Shown piece after piece: positions 33,839 to 42,464 of a stretch of DNA of 64,000 bases. The stretch comes from Variovorax paradoxus. GTDB lineage: Bacteria > Pseudomonadota > Gammaproteobacteria > Burkholderiales > Burkholderiaceae_C. Position 1 is the stretch's first letter. Each line of letters begins with the position of its first letter. A program made the translations under genes and the position numbers. The notes under the pieces were generated by a model. That model was not told the origin of the DNA, did no database searches, and worked only from the letters and a program-made list of their open reading frames with translations. The stretch spans positions 1 through 64,000 of the forward strand of contig NZ_LR743508.1 in assembly GCF_902712855.1 (NCBI RefSeq). Reading direction: 5' to 3'.

Positions 33839-34177
33839 ATGACAATATCAACCAACCAGCTTGTCGAGGCGCTTGTTCAGATGCCTCAGTCCGAACTCGT
33901 CGAAGTCATAGCGACTGCTTTGGCGCAGAGAACAGGCGAGGTCGCAAGGCCTGAATGGCAGGAGGCCAGGCTGTGTTTGGCAGAGGCCCATCGTCAGCAC
34001 GAAGGTTCCAATCAGCCTTCGGATTGGGATGTCTTGCTGTTCGCCCGCGCGCAAAACCCGGAGGACCATATGGATGACGGTTCATTGCAAGAGGGCGGGC
34101 ACTGCGGGCACACCTTAACGGGCTACGCCAAGCAGGTGATCTGCCCGATCTGCGGCAAGCCCGCTTCGCTGACGTAG
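33839..34177 (+). CDS. Hypothetical protein with C-terminal zinc-ribbon-like cysteines
   Basis: 112 residues from the ATG at 33839 behind a clear GGAGCGG ribosome site. No family is recognised. The N-terminal half (NQLVEALVQMPQSELVEVIA) looks helical. The C terminus has HCGHTLTGY and ICPICGKP, a Cys/His set that could bind one zinc. It lies just left of the IS1182-like element. Confidence 0.6.
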   Translation: MTISTNQLVEALVQMPQSELVEVIATALAQRTGEVARPEWQEARLCLAEAHRQHEGSNQPSDWDVLLFARAQNPEDHMDDGSLQEGGHCGHTLTGYAKQVICPICGKPASLT

Positions 34178-34307
34178 CTCGTGTCTTGAGTTAGTCCACC
34201 GAATGGGTACGACACCGACCTGCACAGTTTGAACATCAGCAATCTGGAAGGGGCGTCCGGCAGCTTTGGGCCCGAAGCTCGGATGCCGCGACAGGCTACA
34301 GTCGGCC

Positions 34308-35909
34308 GATTGTGTTGAAAAACTCGCCTTGAATCTAGCCTGGGCTGGCGATTCCACAGGCTCGTAGTCGAGCTGGTGCTTCGGGAACGCGTGGCAGCCT
34401 TGCGGCCTTATCTCACGCCGTCTTCATTGCCGCACTCGCTTCAGATGGGATCAACCACTTCGCCATTCGCCGCAGGTTCTGGGCGGTGGCGGCCATCAAG
34501 AACTCGTCCTGCGCACCACTGAGCCCGCGAAGCCGCAGGCGATCCAGCTTCATGATGCGCTTGAGGTGTGCGAACAGCATCTCTACCTTCTTGCGCTCCC
34601 TGCGCGATTGGCTGTACTGCGGTGTCTGCGCAATGGATCGCGCCATCTCACGGGCACCCTCATGGATGCTGCGGGCGATCTTTCGGAATGGCGTGCTCGG
34701 GCAGCAGCGATCCTTCATCCCACAGGCGATGCAGTCTGCCTGGCTCGCCCGATAGATGACGGTGTCGGCCTTGGTGATGCGGGTGCGCGGCGTCGTGAAC
34801 TGCCGCCGGTCGTTGCGCAACGCACGGCCTTCAGGGCAAACATATTCATCGCGCTCGGGCTGCCATTGGAACTCGCCGATTGACAAACTTCCGTCCTTTC
34901 GGACGGTCTTGTCCCACACAGGCACGTGAGGTTCGATCTGCTTGCTCTCGACCATCCAGCCGAGCAGTGGTGCGGTGCCATACGCGGTGTCGCCCACGAG
35001 CCGCCGCGGCTTGATGTCGAAGCGCTGCTCTACGCGGTCAATCATCGTCCGGGTGGAGTCGACCTCCGGCGTGCGATGCGCCGGCGTTGCCTCCACGTCC
35101 ATGATGATTCCCGCCGACAGATCGATCAGGTAGTTGGTTGAGTAAGCGTAGAACGCCGGGCCACCTGGTGCTGCGGTCCATTGCGCAGCAGGGTCGGTCG
35201 GGGAGACGTTCCGTGATGCGGCCGCCGTTTCGCGCACCTCTTCAGGCGCATCCTCGGGCATTGGATTTTCGGCATCGAGCGCGTCAAGGTACTCGCGCAC
35301 CGCGCGGTTGCACTGGGGGCCCTGGCGCCATTGTGCGAGGTCGGAAGCAGGAACGTTGCGCGCACGGTTCGCGTCGGCCTTGATGATGCTGGCATCGACG
35401 GCGAATCCCTCGCCTTGAACCAGGCCTTCAGTCATGCAACGGCGCAGCACTGCCTCGAAGACGAAGCGCAATGCATCGCTCTGGCGGAAGCGGCCGTGGC
35501 GGTTCTTGGAGAAAGTCGAGTGATCAGGCACTCCGTCCTCAAGGCCAAGGCGACAGAACCAGCGATAGGCCAAATTGAGATGGACTTCCTCGCACAGCCG
35601 GCGCTCGGATCGGATGCCCAGGCAGTAGCCGATGACGAGCATGCGAATCATGAGTTCGGGATCGATCGAGGGTCGGCCTGTGTGGCTGTAGAACGGTGTC
35701 AGATGTTGGCGCAGATCGCCGAGATCGAGGAAGCGATCAACGCCTCGCAGCAGGTGATCGCGTGGGACGTGATCTTCGAGGTTGAATGCGTAGAACAGCT
35801 GATCCTGAACGATGCTCCGACCCATCATGATGCGTACCTCCATCGATGACGAAGGGCATGCAAGCTACGAGCCAGTTCTTAGAATTCGGGGGAGTTTTTC
35901 AACACAATC
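34308..35909 (-). mobile_element. IS1182-family insertion sequence, complete
   Basis: About 1.6 kb with an intact transposase gene between perfect terminal repeats: GATTGTGTTGAAAAACTC at 34308-34325 and its complement at 35892-35909. Both ends are flanked by GGCC (34304-34307 and 35910-35913), which may be a 4-bp palindromic target duplication, or part of 22-bp terminal repeats. Confidence 0.85.
34413..35828 (-). CDS. IS1182-family DDE transposase
   Basis: 471 residues. The N-terminal domain (HTGRPSIDPELMIRMLVIGYC, about residues 50-70) is followed by the first catalytic aspartate in GFAVDASIIKADANR, the second in VGDTAYGTAP and a late YSQSRRERKKVEMLFAHLKRI with the glutamate. A four-cysteine zinc segment (CIACGMKDRCC) lies between. 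The start ATG at 35828 has a GGAGG ribosome site at ideal spacing. No internal stop or frameshift is seen, so the enzyme is probably functional. Confidence 0.93.
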   Translation of the reverse strand: MMGRSIVQDQLFYAFNLEDHVPRDHLLRGVDRFLDLGDLRQHLTPFYSHTGRPSIDPELMIRMLVIGYCLGIRSERRLCEEVHLNLAYRWFCRLGLEDGVPDHSTFSKNRHGRFRQSDALRFVFEAVLRRCMTEGLVQGEGFAVDASIIKADANRARNVPASDLAQWRQGPQCNRAVREYLDALDAENPMPEDAPEEVRETAAASRNVSPTDPAAQWTAAPGGPAFYAYSTNYLIDLSAGIIMDVEATPAHRTPEVDSTRTMIDRVEQRFDIKPRRLVGDTAYGTAPLLGWMVESKQIEPHVPVWDKTVRKDGSLSIGEFQWQPERDEYVCPEGRALRNDRRQFTTPRTRITKADTVIYRASQADCIACGMKDRCCPSTPFRKIARSIHEGAREMARSIAQTPQYSQSRRERKKVEMLFAHLKRIMKLDRLRLRGLSGAQDEFLMAATAQNLRRMAKWLIPSEASAAMKTA

Positions 35910-36045
35910 GGCCAGAACCGGCCATTCGCCGTGCCGGCGCAATTTGCCAACAAGCGGACGTCCGCGGTTTCGGCACAATCCGTTGGAAGGAGCGCGGACG
36001 TGGTGACTCGATGGTTCCATGCCCCCTCACACCTTGGACCTACGA

Positions 36046-36369
36046 ATGTTGCATCGCCTTTATTGCTCAAGCGGAAATACGGTCGGAGTCGACGAGTACG
36101 TCTGTTACTCGGAGATCGGAGACGACGGATCTTGGGTGCGTTACGTCGAAATAAAGTCAGATGGAACGGCGCTCCGATACGACACCGAACGTGCCGCGGA
36201 TCAGTACGGAATCCTTCCCGAAGGTGAGTGGGAGGAAGCGGAATCAACAATGAGGGAGTACGGCACGGTTGCAGCGATATCCGCCGAGTTGTTCCAAGCG
36301 GTTTGGTCCGTGACTCGGTGCATCAACGACGAGAGGAGAACAGATGAAAGCAGAGTTCACCGTTTTTGA
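36046..36369 (+). CDS. Small protein resembling DUF6881
   Basis: 107 residues from the ATG at 36046 (36019 is a possible longer start). The pattern VCYSEIGDDGSWVRYVEIKSDG and later LPEGEWEEAE...ISAELFQAVW (helical C terminus) resembles DUF6881, a family often seen as immunity or accessory proteins in polymorphic-toxin and T6SS loci. Its base composition is lower in GC than the flanking region. It overlaps the next gene by 26 bp. The assignment is by pattern only. Confidence 0.6.
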   Translation: MLHRLYCSSGNTVGVDEYVCYSEIGDDGSWVRYVEIKSDGTALRYDTERAADQYGILPEGEWEEAESTMREYGTVAAISAELFQAVWSVTRCINDERRTDESRVHRF

Positions 36370-36649
36370 GGATGCTGATGGCTACTGGTTTGTTCCACGT
36401 AGCGAGGAAAATGCTGCTATTGCGGATCCATCGTCATATCGTGTCTCTGTGCATTCCACAAAGATTGCGGCATGCCGCGACGCACTCCTTCAAGCGATTG
36501 ACACTGGTGCAAATGAGCTGCACCTCCACGGCTTCGGGTCAACCACCAGCATCAAGCGGGAGGCGGCTTCAAGTGGGGTGAAGCCCTTTATCTACTGGCC
36601 TTCGATCACTACTCGGATCGCTCCGTTTGTGCGAGCCAAGAAGTCATAG
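36344..36649 (+). CDS. Hypothetical small protein
   Basis: 101 residues with a strong GAGGAGA ribosome site eight bases before the ATG. It begins MKAEFTVFEDADGYWFVPRS, a beta-rich opening with an aromatic YWF motif, and contains a helical ACRDALLQAIDTGANELHLH. No family is recognised. Overlap with the DUF6881-like gene suggests co-translation, as for toxin-immunity or paired immunity genes. Confidence 0.6.
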   Translation: MKAEFTVFEDADGYWFVPRSEENAAIADPSSYRVSVHSTKIAACRDALLQAIDTGANELHLHGFGSTTSIKREAASSGVKPFIYWPSITTRIAPFVRAKKS

Positions 36650-36745
36650 TTCAGACCTTTCTTTGCCGGCTCGTGACGGCCAAGAACGGACATTTGCCGA
36701 AGTGGCAGGTTTCGCGATTCCCATAGCTAAATCCAAATCATTCAT

Positions 36746-37063
36746 ATGCCTGAAGTACATCCTCGCGGTCAAATGCTGGCCTTCGATCCTTGTCTGAATA
36801 CGCTCGTCGCACAGCCGGGATTGATGTTGTCCTGCACCAATATCGCAGAAATGCTTGAACAGGTTGAGATGGAGACTGGTGCTTACGTTGTGCCACATGA
36901 CCCGCCGAAATACTTCCGGTACCACCTCTCGCGCAGCGACCCAAACTTTGTGTTGGTGGATATCCATGTCACTCGCGATGGGAAGGAGATATGCGTTAAG
37001 CAAGACATTTCATTTCCGCTGCTTCCGAGCGACAAGGTAATGTTCGGCCATCTTGCCTGCTGA
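36746..37063 (+). CDS. Hypothetical small protein
   Basis: 105 residues. No family is recognised; the middle LSCTNIAEMLEQVEMETGAY is helical and the end is beta-rich (NFVLVDIHVTRDGKEICVKQ). There is no convincing ribosome site at the first ATG, so the true start may be later. Base composition is low in GC like its neighbours. Confidence 0.5.
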   Translation: MPEVHPRGQMLAFDPCLNTLVAQPGLMLSCTNIAEMLEQVEMETGAYVVPHDPPKYFRYHLSRSDPNFVLVDIHVTRDGKEICVKQDISFPLLPSDKVMFGHLAC

Positions 37064-37270
37064 GCAGTCGTTGAAACGTCATCGCCACGTAGATGATCCC
37101 TCATCTCGGTATGACAACTGTGTAGTTCTCAGGGCACAACCTCAACTTCCGTTGCCCGCGAGGAGCAAGCAGTCATTCAGCGCATAGCAATATATGCATG
37201 TAATCGCATGTTCCTGCTCGATGCACAACGGCGCGGCATCGATTTCCGAATCACGGTCCTGCGACACTTA

Positions 37271-38433
37271 GGGAACGTCTGATCAAGTCGTAAATTGGCC
37301 TGATGACGAGAGTGCGTGATGTCCCGCTGCGCTCGCAGGCTTGTCGCAGCGTGCATTTGATGCGTTTGCGAGCCTTTGTGGCTCCTTCACGCGGCCTTCG
37401 GACGCACCAGTCCCATCATCGCAATCAGTTTGCGTCTGGCCATCCACAGGTTCGACAGCGCAAACAGCGTGATCACATGCGCCGTATTCTTGGCCAGCCC
37501 CTTGAATCTCACCTTCGTCAGACCGAATTGCCGCTTGATCACGCGGAATGGGTGTTCCACCTTCGCACGCATGCTGGCCTTCTGATATTCCTGCTTGCGT
37601 GCCTGAGCCTTGGCTCGGCCCTCGGGCATCTTCGCCATGTCGCTGGGCCGACCCGCAATGTGCCATTGCACGCTGCGTTCCACTCGGCTCTGTGCTCCGC
37701 GATAGCCCGAGTCCGCCCACACTGCGTCTTCCTTGCCGTGCAGCAGGTCGCCCACTTGTTCCACGTCCGCTTCGTTGGCCGCCGTGGTCGTCACCGTGTG
37801 CACCAGCCCCGAGTCCGCGTCCACACCGATGTGCGCTTTCATTCCAAAGTGCCATTGGTTGCCCTTCTTCGTCTGGTGCATCTCAGGGTCTCGTTCGCCG
37901 CTCTCGTTCTTGGTGGAACTAGGCGCCGCGATGATCGTGGCATCCACGATGGAGCCTCTCTTCAGAAGCAACCCCTTCCTGGCCAGATGGGCGTTGACCT
38001 GCTTGAAGATGCCTTCGGCCAAGTCGCTGGCCTCCAGCAGGTGGCGGAAGTTCAGGATCGTCGTCTCGTCGGGGATTGACTCCATCCCCAGGCCCGCGAA
38101 CGTGCGCAGCGAGGTGATCTCGTAGAGGGCTTCCTCCATCGCCGGGTCGCTCAGTGCGAACCAGTTCTGCATCAAATGCACACGGAGCATGGCTTCGAGC
38201 GGATACGGTCGACGCCCGCGGCCTGCCACCGGGTAGTGCGGCTCGATGACCTTGAGCAGCGCCTTCCAGGGTACGACCAACTCCATCTCTGCGAGGAAGA
38301 CTTCCCGTCGTGTCTTCTTCCTCTTGCCCGCATGCTCGGCATCCGAAAAACTGATCTGGCTCATTGTGGCGCTCCTCCAGCATGCCTGATCAACGTTCAG
38401 AGCGAGCATTCGTGGACTTGATCAGACGTTCCC
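37271..38433 (-). mobile_element. IS5-family insertion sequence, complete
   Basis: 1163 bp bounded by perfect 19-bp terminal repeats, GGGAACGTCTGATCAAGTC at 37271-37289 and its complement at 38415-38433. TA flanks both ends (37269-37270 and 38434-38435), consistent with a 2-bp target duplication. One intact transposase gene fills the element. Confidence 0.88.
37387..38364 (-). CDS. IS5-family DDE transposase
   Basis: 325 residues. The N-terminal DUF772-like segment (GRGRRPYPLEAMLRVHLMQNW) is followed by the DDE catalytic core: SIVDATIIAAPSS, VWADSGYRGAQ and KVEHPFRVIKRQFG. The start at 38364 (MSQISFSDAEHAG) matches the usual N terminus of this group; an upstream in-frame ATG lies near the terminal repeat. 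No disruption is seen. Confidence 0.93.
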   Translation of the reverse strand: MSQISFSDAEHAGKRKKTRREVFLAEMELVVPWKALLKVIEPHYPVAGRGRRPYPLEAMLRVHLMQNWFALSDPAMEEALYEITSLRTFAGLGMESIPDETTILNFRHLLEASDLAEGIFKQVNAHLARKGLLLKRGSIVDATIIAAPSSTKNESGERDPEMHQTKKGNQWHFGMKAHIGVDADSGLVHTVTTTAANEADVEQVGDLLHGKEDAVWADSGYRGAQSRVERSVQWHIAGRPSDMAKMPEGRAKAQARKQEYQKASMRAKVEHPFRVIKRQFGLTKVRFKGLAKNTAHVITLFALSNLWMARRKLIAMMGLVRPKAA

Positions 38434-38437
38434 TAGC

Positions 38438-38572
38438 GGCTCAAAGAACAGCAATGCTTGGCAGGGAGCAGCTGCCGATGATTGGGAAGCCAAGAATGCC
38501 GCCAGGGCAGATGCTCAGCAACGATTCCCCAATGCTGTAAACATCCTGATCGACAGCCTGACAAAGCGTTAG
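38438..38572 (+). pseudogene. 3' remnant of a gene cut by the IS5 element
   Basis: Directly after the right IS end an open frame with ordinary protein-like composition runs GSKNSNAWQGAAADDWEAKN and on to FPNAVNILIDSLTKR and a stop. It has no start of its own in this frame, so it looks like the last 44 residues of a gene whose 5' part was lost or displaced by the insertion. I do not recognise the family; left of the element I found no clear matching 5' part. Confidence 0.4.
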
Positions 38573-39030
38573 CCTGTGCCATCGCGGCGCGTTGCACTTT
38601 CACGCCGTAGGAGCAGCAATCTGCCTCGCCCCGCCACTTGAGCGACCAAGCGAGTGGCCGCTTTGGAGCGAATCGAACTTCGGCTTCGGGCCCTTTTGAG
38701 ACATTGGACCTCACCCAAAGCAGCCGGTCGCGAGCCCAGATCGGTGCGAGAGTGGCACACATCGCGCGGCTCCAGTGGCGCGAAATCAAAATCTGCGAAG
38801 GTTCAACGCCCGCTTCGCGAAGGTCGGATGGGGCCAGTGGTGCAACAAAGACGGCCCCGAGTTCTAGCCGCTAAAGTTCACTGGCGTTCCGCACCTGGGC
38901 CCTCGCAGAAGCCCGGCTTGCTTTCCAAGCCGCTCGCTCGGCAGGCGCATTTGCGGACAAAGCCGACGTTTTCAGTCGCTCTCACTGCGGCAACTGGCTG
39001 CCGCGTGTCGCGCGTCGGCATTCGACGCCG
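38573..39030. other. Non-coding stretch of the accessory patch
   Basis: About 460 bp with no convincing gene on either strand; frames that are open here have Arg/Ser-rich, low-quality translations. It probably holds decayed sequence around the IS element. Confidence 0.5.
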
Positions 39031-39324
39031 TCATTTCGCGCCACCTTCGCCCACGGCAACACGCAACGCCCGCACCGCAGCATCGGCCGTCTCGATTCGC
39101 CGATGCAGTTCCTCATTGACCACCTGCACCAGCGCGCTGAGTTCGGAACGATTCGGACAGACCTCCTCCGTGTCCTGCACGCGCTGGGGATCGATGAGTT
39201 TCTCGATGCACGCATACGCGCGCTGCACTGCGCGAAGACTCTCGACGTCATCGCACGCCTGCAGCGCAAGCGATTCCGCGCTGGCGGATTCAGAAGATTC
39301 GGGGAACGAAGGGACATGAGCCAT
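39031..39324 (-). CDS. Hypothetical helical protein
   Basis: 97 residues from the ATG at 39324 behind a GGGACA region. It opens with an acidic Ser/Glu-rich segment (SFPESSESASAES) and continues with long amphipathic helices (SLRAVQRAYACIEKLIDPQR and LSALVQVVNEELHRRIE). No family is recognised. It is the last gene of the accessory patch. Confidence 0.55.
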   Translation of the reverse strand: MAHVPSFPESSESASAESLALQACDDVESLRAVQRAYACIEKLIDPQRVQDTEEVCPNRSELSALVQVVNEELHRRIETADAAVRALRVAVGEGGAK

Positions 39325-39676
39325 GAATGGCCTCCAAAGCAGTTCGGTTTGCATAAACCGCCGCTCCCAACGCCAATTGAGGGCGGCAGCTCGAACAGGT
39401 TGGCGTACCGGGAACTGCTTGCGCAAACCGGCGAGCCTCGCGGCTCCCTGCTCGAGCCGCCAAAAAGGGGCACGAACGAAAAAGCCGCAGTGACTCTGCG
39501 GAGAAATCTGCGGCTTTCGTCGCAGCAGTTACACGGGACGCCAATCCCGATCACACCTCTTTTTGACGTGACGGCGCGCAGTATAGCCACGCCGATATCC
39601 GCACCGCAGCCGGGGAAAACCGCCGAAGCCCCCGCGAAAAACCCCGAACCCGGAAGCTGGAACAATCCGCCCACTT
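39325..39676. other. Intergenic stretch with a hairpin, no gene
   Basis: 352 bp between the small helical protein and the LysR gene. It holds the hairpin at 39481 and presumably the divergent promoters. No coding frame with family character was seen. Confidence 0.5.
39481..39517. terminator. Inverted repeat, possible terminator-like hairpin
   Basis: AAAGCCGCAG at 39481-39490 pairs with CTGCGGCTTT at 39508-39517; a second CTGCG lies inside. A/T ends give it a bidirectional terminator look, but no gene ends nearby, so its role is unclear. Confidence 0.35.
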
Positions 39677-40687
39677 ATGGACGGCCTCGACCTCATCAAA
39701 ACCTTCCGCGAAGTCGCGTTCCGGCGCAGCTTCTCCCGCGCGGCGATCTCGCTGGGCATGTCGAAAGCCACGGTGAGCCGCTATGTGGCGGAGCTGGAAA
39801 CCCGCAGCGGGGTGCGCCTGCTGAACCGCTCCACCCGTGCGCTGAGCCTGACGGACGCGGGCCAGGTGCTGCTGGAGCGCAGCACCGAGCTTGTGACGAT
39901 GGCCGAGAACACGCTGAACGACCTGCAGGCGCATGGCTCTCACCCGCGCGGGCGGCTGCGCATGAGCGCGCCGCACGGGCTCATCGCGGGCTGGCTCTCG
40001 GACGTGATCGCGGGCTTCATCAAGCGCTACCCCGACGTCTACGTGAGCCTGGTGTTCACCAACGATGACCTCGACCTGATCGAGGAAGGCATCGACATCC
40101 ACCTGACGGGCGGGCGCATTGACGACATGAACCTGATCGTGCGGCGGCTGGTGCAGTTCGACATGGTGGTGTGCGCGTCGCCCAGCTACTGGGCGCAGCG
40201 CGGCATTCCGCAGGTGCCCGACGACTTGGGCAAGCACGAGGTGCTGAGCTATTCGGCGCAGCCCACCACGCACCTGCCCTTCGAGACCGACGGCCAGCCG
40301 CACGACGTGGCTGTGCACAGCCGCATGGAGGCGAACGACGCGATTGCGCTGATCGAACTGGCCTTGCGCGGCGTGGGCGTGGCCTATGTGCCGGAACCGC
40401 TGGCGCAGCCGCACCTGGAGCGCGGCGCGCTGGTGCCGGTGCTGCGCGAGCACATGCCGCACGAGCACTGGCTGTACGCCGCGTACTCGCAGCGCCGCCA
40501 CAACAGCGCGGCCATGCGCGCGATGCTCGACTTTCTGGAGCAGTCGATGGGGCCGAACGGCGAGTTCCCGCAGGCCATGCCTGCGGCCCAGCCGGTGGCG
40601 CCGCCTACATGCGCCCTTTCCAGGGCACCAGACGTCGCTCGAGCCACCGCATCAGCAGGTCGAACAGGTACGCGACCACGCCAATGA
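39677..40687 (+). CDS. LysR-family transcriptional regulator next to tauABC
   Basis: 336 residues. The N-terminal helix-turn-helix (FRRSFSRAAISLGMSKATVSR, about 15-35, with one residue over) is followed by an effector domain of the CrgA type (GRLRMSAPHGLIAGWLSDVI). The last about 27 codons read through the end of the convergent tauC gene (83-bp overlap) and are rich in Ala/Pro/Arg, so the functional protein may effectively end near residue 305. It could regulate tauABC, though LysR regulators usually act on divergent, not convergent, genes. Confidence 0.85.
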   Translation: MDGLDLIKTFREVAFRRSFSRAAISLGMSKATVSRYVAELETRSGVRLLNRSTRALSLTDAGQVLLERSTELVTMAENTLNDLQAHGSHPRGRLRMSAPHGLIAGWLSDVIAGFIKRYPDVYVSLVFTNDDLDLIEEGIDIHLTGGRIDDMNLIVRRLVQFDMVVCASPSYWAQRGIPQVPDDLGKHEVLSYSAQPTTHLPFETDGQPHDVAVHSRMEANDAIALIELALRGVGVAYVPEPLAQPHLERGALVPVLREHMPHEHWLYAAYSQRRHNSAAMRAMLDFLEQSMGPNGEFPQAMPAAQPVAPPTCALSRAPDVARATASAGRTGTRPRQ

Positions 40688-41498
40688 CGACGATGCCCAT
40701 GATGACGATGTCGGTGCGCAGGAAGTTCGACGCGTTCAGCACCATCTGACCCAGCCCCATGTTGGCCGCCACCATCTCGGCGGCCACCAGCGTGGTCCAG
40801 CCGAAGCCGATGGCGATGCGCATGCCCACCAGGATGTCGGGCAGCGCCGACGGCAGGATGACGTGGCGGATCACCTGCATGTAGCTCGCGCCCATCGAAT
40901 ACGCCGCGTTGATCTGCTCCTGCGATGCGCTGCGCATGCCCGAGCGCGCGGCCAGCGTCAGCGGCGCGAAGCAGCTCAGGAAGATCAGCAGCACCTTGGG
41001 CAGCTCGTCGATGCCGAACCAGATGATGATGAGCGGCAGGTAGGCCAGCGGCGGCAGCGGCCGGTAGAACTCCAGCGGTGGGTCGAAGATGCCGCGCCAG
41101 AAGCGGCTCATGCCCATGGCAATGCCCACCGGAATGGCCGTGACGCAGGCCAGCAGGAAGGCCGAGAACACACGGAACATGCTCGCCAGGAAGTGCTGCC
41201 ACAGCGGCTTGTCGTTGGCCTGGCCGGTCAGGTATTCATAGAACTGCTGGAACACCGCCTGCGGCGTGGGCAGGAACAGCGGCTTGACCCAGCCCATGTT
41301 GGTCACGACGAACCACAGCGCCACCAGCACCACCACGGTGACCACGCTGATGGTCACGCTCGAGCCCTCGCCCGGCACCTTGAAGGCGCTGGTCTTGAGC
41401 TTGGCGCCCGACTGAGGCGGCGGCGGCGCAGCAGCAGGCTCGGAGGTCGCGGCGCTGTCTGTGGTTGGCTTCATGGAAATTGGTACGGCTGCGGACAT
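40605..41498 (-). CDS. tauC: Taurine/sulfonate ABC transporter permease
   Basis: 297 residues. A proline/alanine-rich cytoplasmic N terminus (to about residue 45) precedes about six membrane segments of the BPD_transp_1 type, with the EAA-like loop INAAYSMGASYMQVIRHVILP near residue 215. It forms the channel for sulfonate import with TauB and TauA. Start 41498 is used; 41474 (MKPTTDSA) is a credible shorter start. The structured repeat copy 3 separates it from tauB. Confidence 0.9.
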   Translation of the reverse strand: MSAAVPISMKPTTDSAATSEPAAAPPPPQSGAKLKTSAFKVPGEGSSVTISVVTVVVLVALWFVVTNMGWVKPLFLPTPQAVFQQFYEYLTGQANDKPLWQHFLASMFRVFSAFLLACVTAIPVGIAMGMSRFWRGIFDPPLEFYRPLPPLAYLPLIIIWFGIDELPKVLLIFLSCFAPLTLAARSGMRSASQEQINAAYSMGASYMQVIRHVILPSALPDILVGMRIAIGFGWTTLVAAEMVAANMGLGQMVLNASNFLRTDIVIMGIVVIGVVAYLFDLLMRWLERRLVPWKGRM

Positions 41499-41559
41499 CT
41501 CATCGGCTCCACAAAGTTGCGCGCGCACTGTTGCCGGGCTGGGCGTTCCCGGTTCTTTC

Positions 41560-41663
41560 GGGAGACGCCGAGGAACCGGCTCTGCCGGGCCTCCGGCGTT
41601 GCCCCCGGAAAGGGGGCAGGAGAAGCGACACGAAGTGCGCGAAGCCTGCGGGTGAGCCAAAGT
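41560..41663 (-). repeat. Structured intra-operon repeat, copy 3
   Basis: It begins five bases after the tauB stop and reads GGCTCACCCGCAGGCTTCG on the minus strand. The long stem is AACGCCG/CGGCGT, AGG/CCT and CCGGC/GCCGG around AGA: relative to copy 1 the outer A-T pair becomes G-C in both arms. It sits between tauB and tauC, ending about 60 bases before the tauC start. Confidence 0.8.
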
Positions 41664-42451
41664 CAGACATGGGCAGCCTCGCGATGATGAATGATCGACA
41701 GGACTTCTTCGCGCATGCGGATGAATTCCGGCTCGGACTTCACCTTGCGCGAATCGCCATGCGAAAGGTATTGCCGCGAAAACGGCACGTTGTCGTACAC
41801 ATGCGAGATGCGCCCCGGGCTCGGGCTCATCACGATCAGCCGCGTGGCCAGGAACAGCGCCTCTTCCACCGAGTGGGTGATGAAGAACACCATCTTGTTC
41901 GACTTGGACCAGGCCTGCAGGAGGATCTCCTGCACCTGTTCGCGCGTGAACGCATCGAGCGCGCCCATGGGTTCGTCCATGAGCAGCACGGCCGGGTCGC
42001 TGGCCAGCGCGCGCGCGATGCCCACGCGCTGCTGCATGCCGCCCGACAGTTCGTACACCGCGCGGTCCGCGTACTTCTGCAGGCCGACGAGGTTGAGCTT
42101 CTCCTCGGCGATGCGGTCGCGTTCGGCCTTGCCCATGCCGCCCAGGCGCAGGCCCAGCGCCACGTTGTCGCGCACGTTGAGCCAGGGCATGAGCGCGTGC
42201 TTCTGGAACACCACGCCGCGGTCGGCACCCGGGCCGGCCACCGGCTTGCCGTCGAGCAGGATCTCGCCGGTGGAAGGCGGCAGGAAGCCCGCGATGCTGT
42301 TGAGCAGCGTGGTCTTGCCGCAGCCCGAGGCGCCGAGCGCGACGACGAAGTCGCCGTCGTGCATGGTGAGGTTCACCGGCGCCAGCGCCTGCAGCGTGCC
42401 GCCCTTGACCGCGTAGTTGACCGTCAGGTCGCGAATGTCGAGCGTGGGCAT
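41663..42451 (-). CDS. tauB: Taurine/sulfonate ABC transporter ATP-binding protein
   Basis: 262 residues. Walker A is GASGCGKTT (about 40-48), the Q-loop is VFQKHALMPW, the signature is LSGGMQQRVGIARAL and Walker B is VLLMDEPMGALD. It energises sulfonate uptake. Its ATG is 13 bp after the tauA stop. Confidence 0.94.
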   Translation of the reverse strand: MPTLDIRDLTVNYAVKGGTLQALAPVNLTMHDGDFVVALGASGCGKTTLLNSIAGFLPPSTGEILLDGKPVAGPGADRGVVFQKHALMPWLNVRDNVALGLRLGGMGKAERDRIAEEKLNLVGLQKYADRAVYELSGGMQQRVGIARALASDPAVLLMDEPMGALDAFTREQVQEILLQAWSKSNKMVFFITHSVEEALFLATRLIVMSPSPGRISHVYDNVPFSRQYLSHGDSRKVKSEPEFIRMREEVLSIIHHREAAHV

Positions 42452-42464
42452 GCGTGGCCCTCGC

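Noticed and set aside
38654..39319. 221-codon plus-strand frame in the accessory patch
   Set aside because: Arg/Ser-rich with no domain; overlaps a better helical protein frame on the minus strand.
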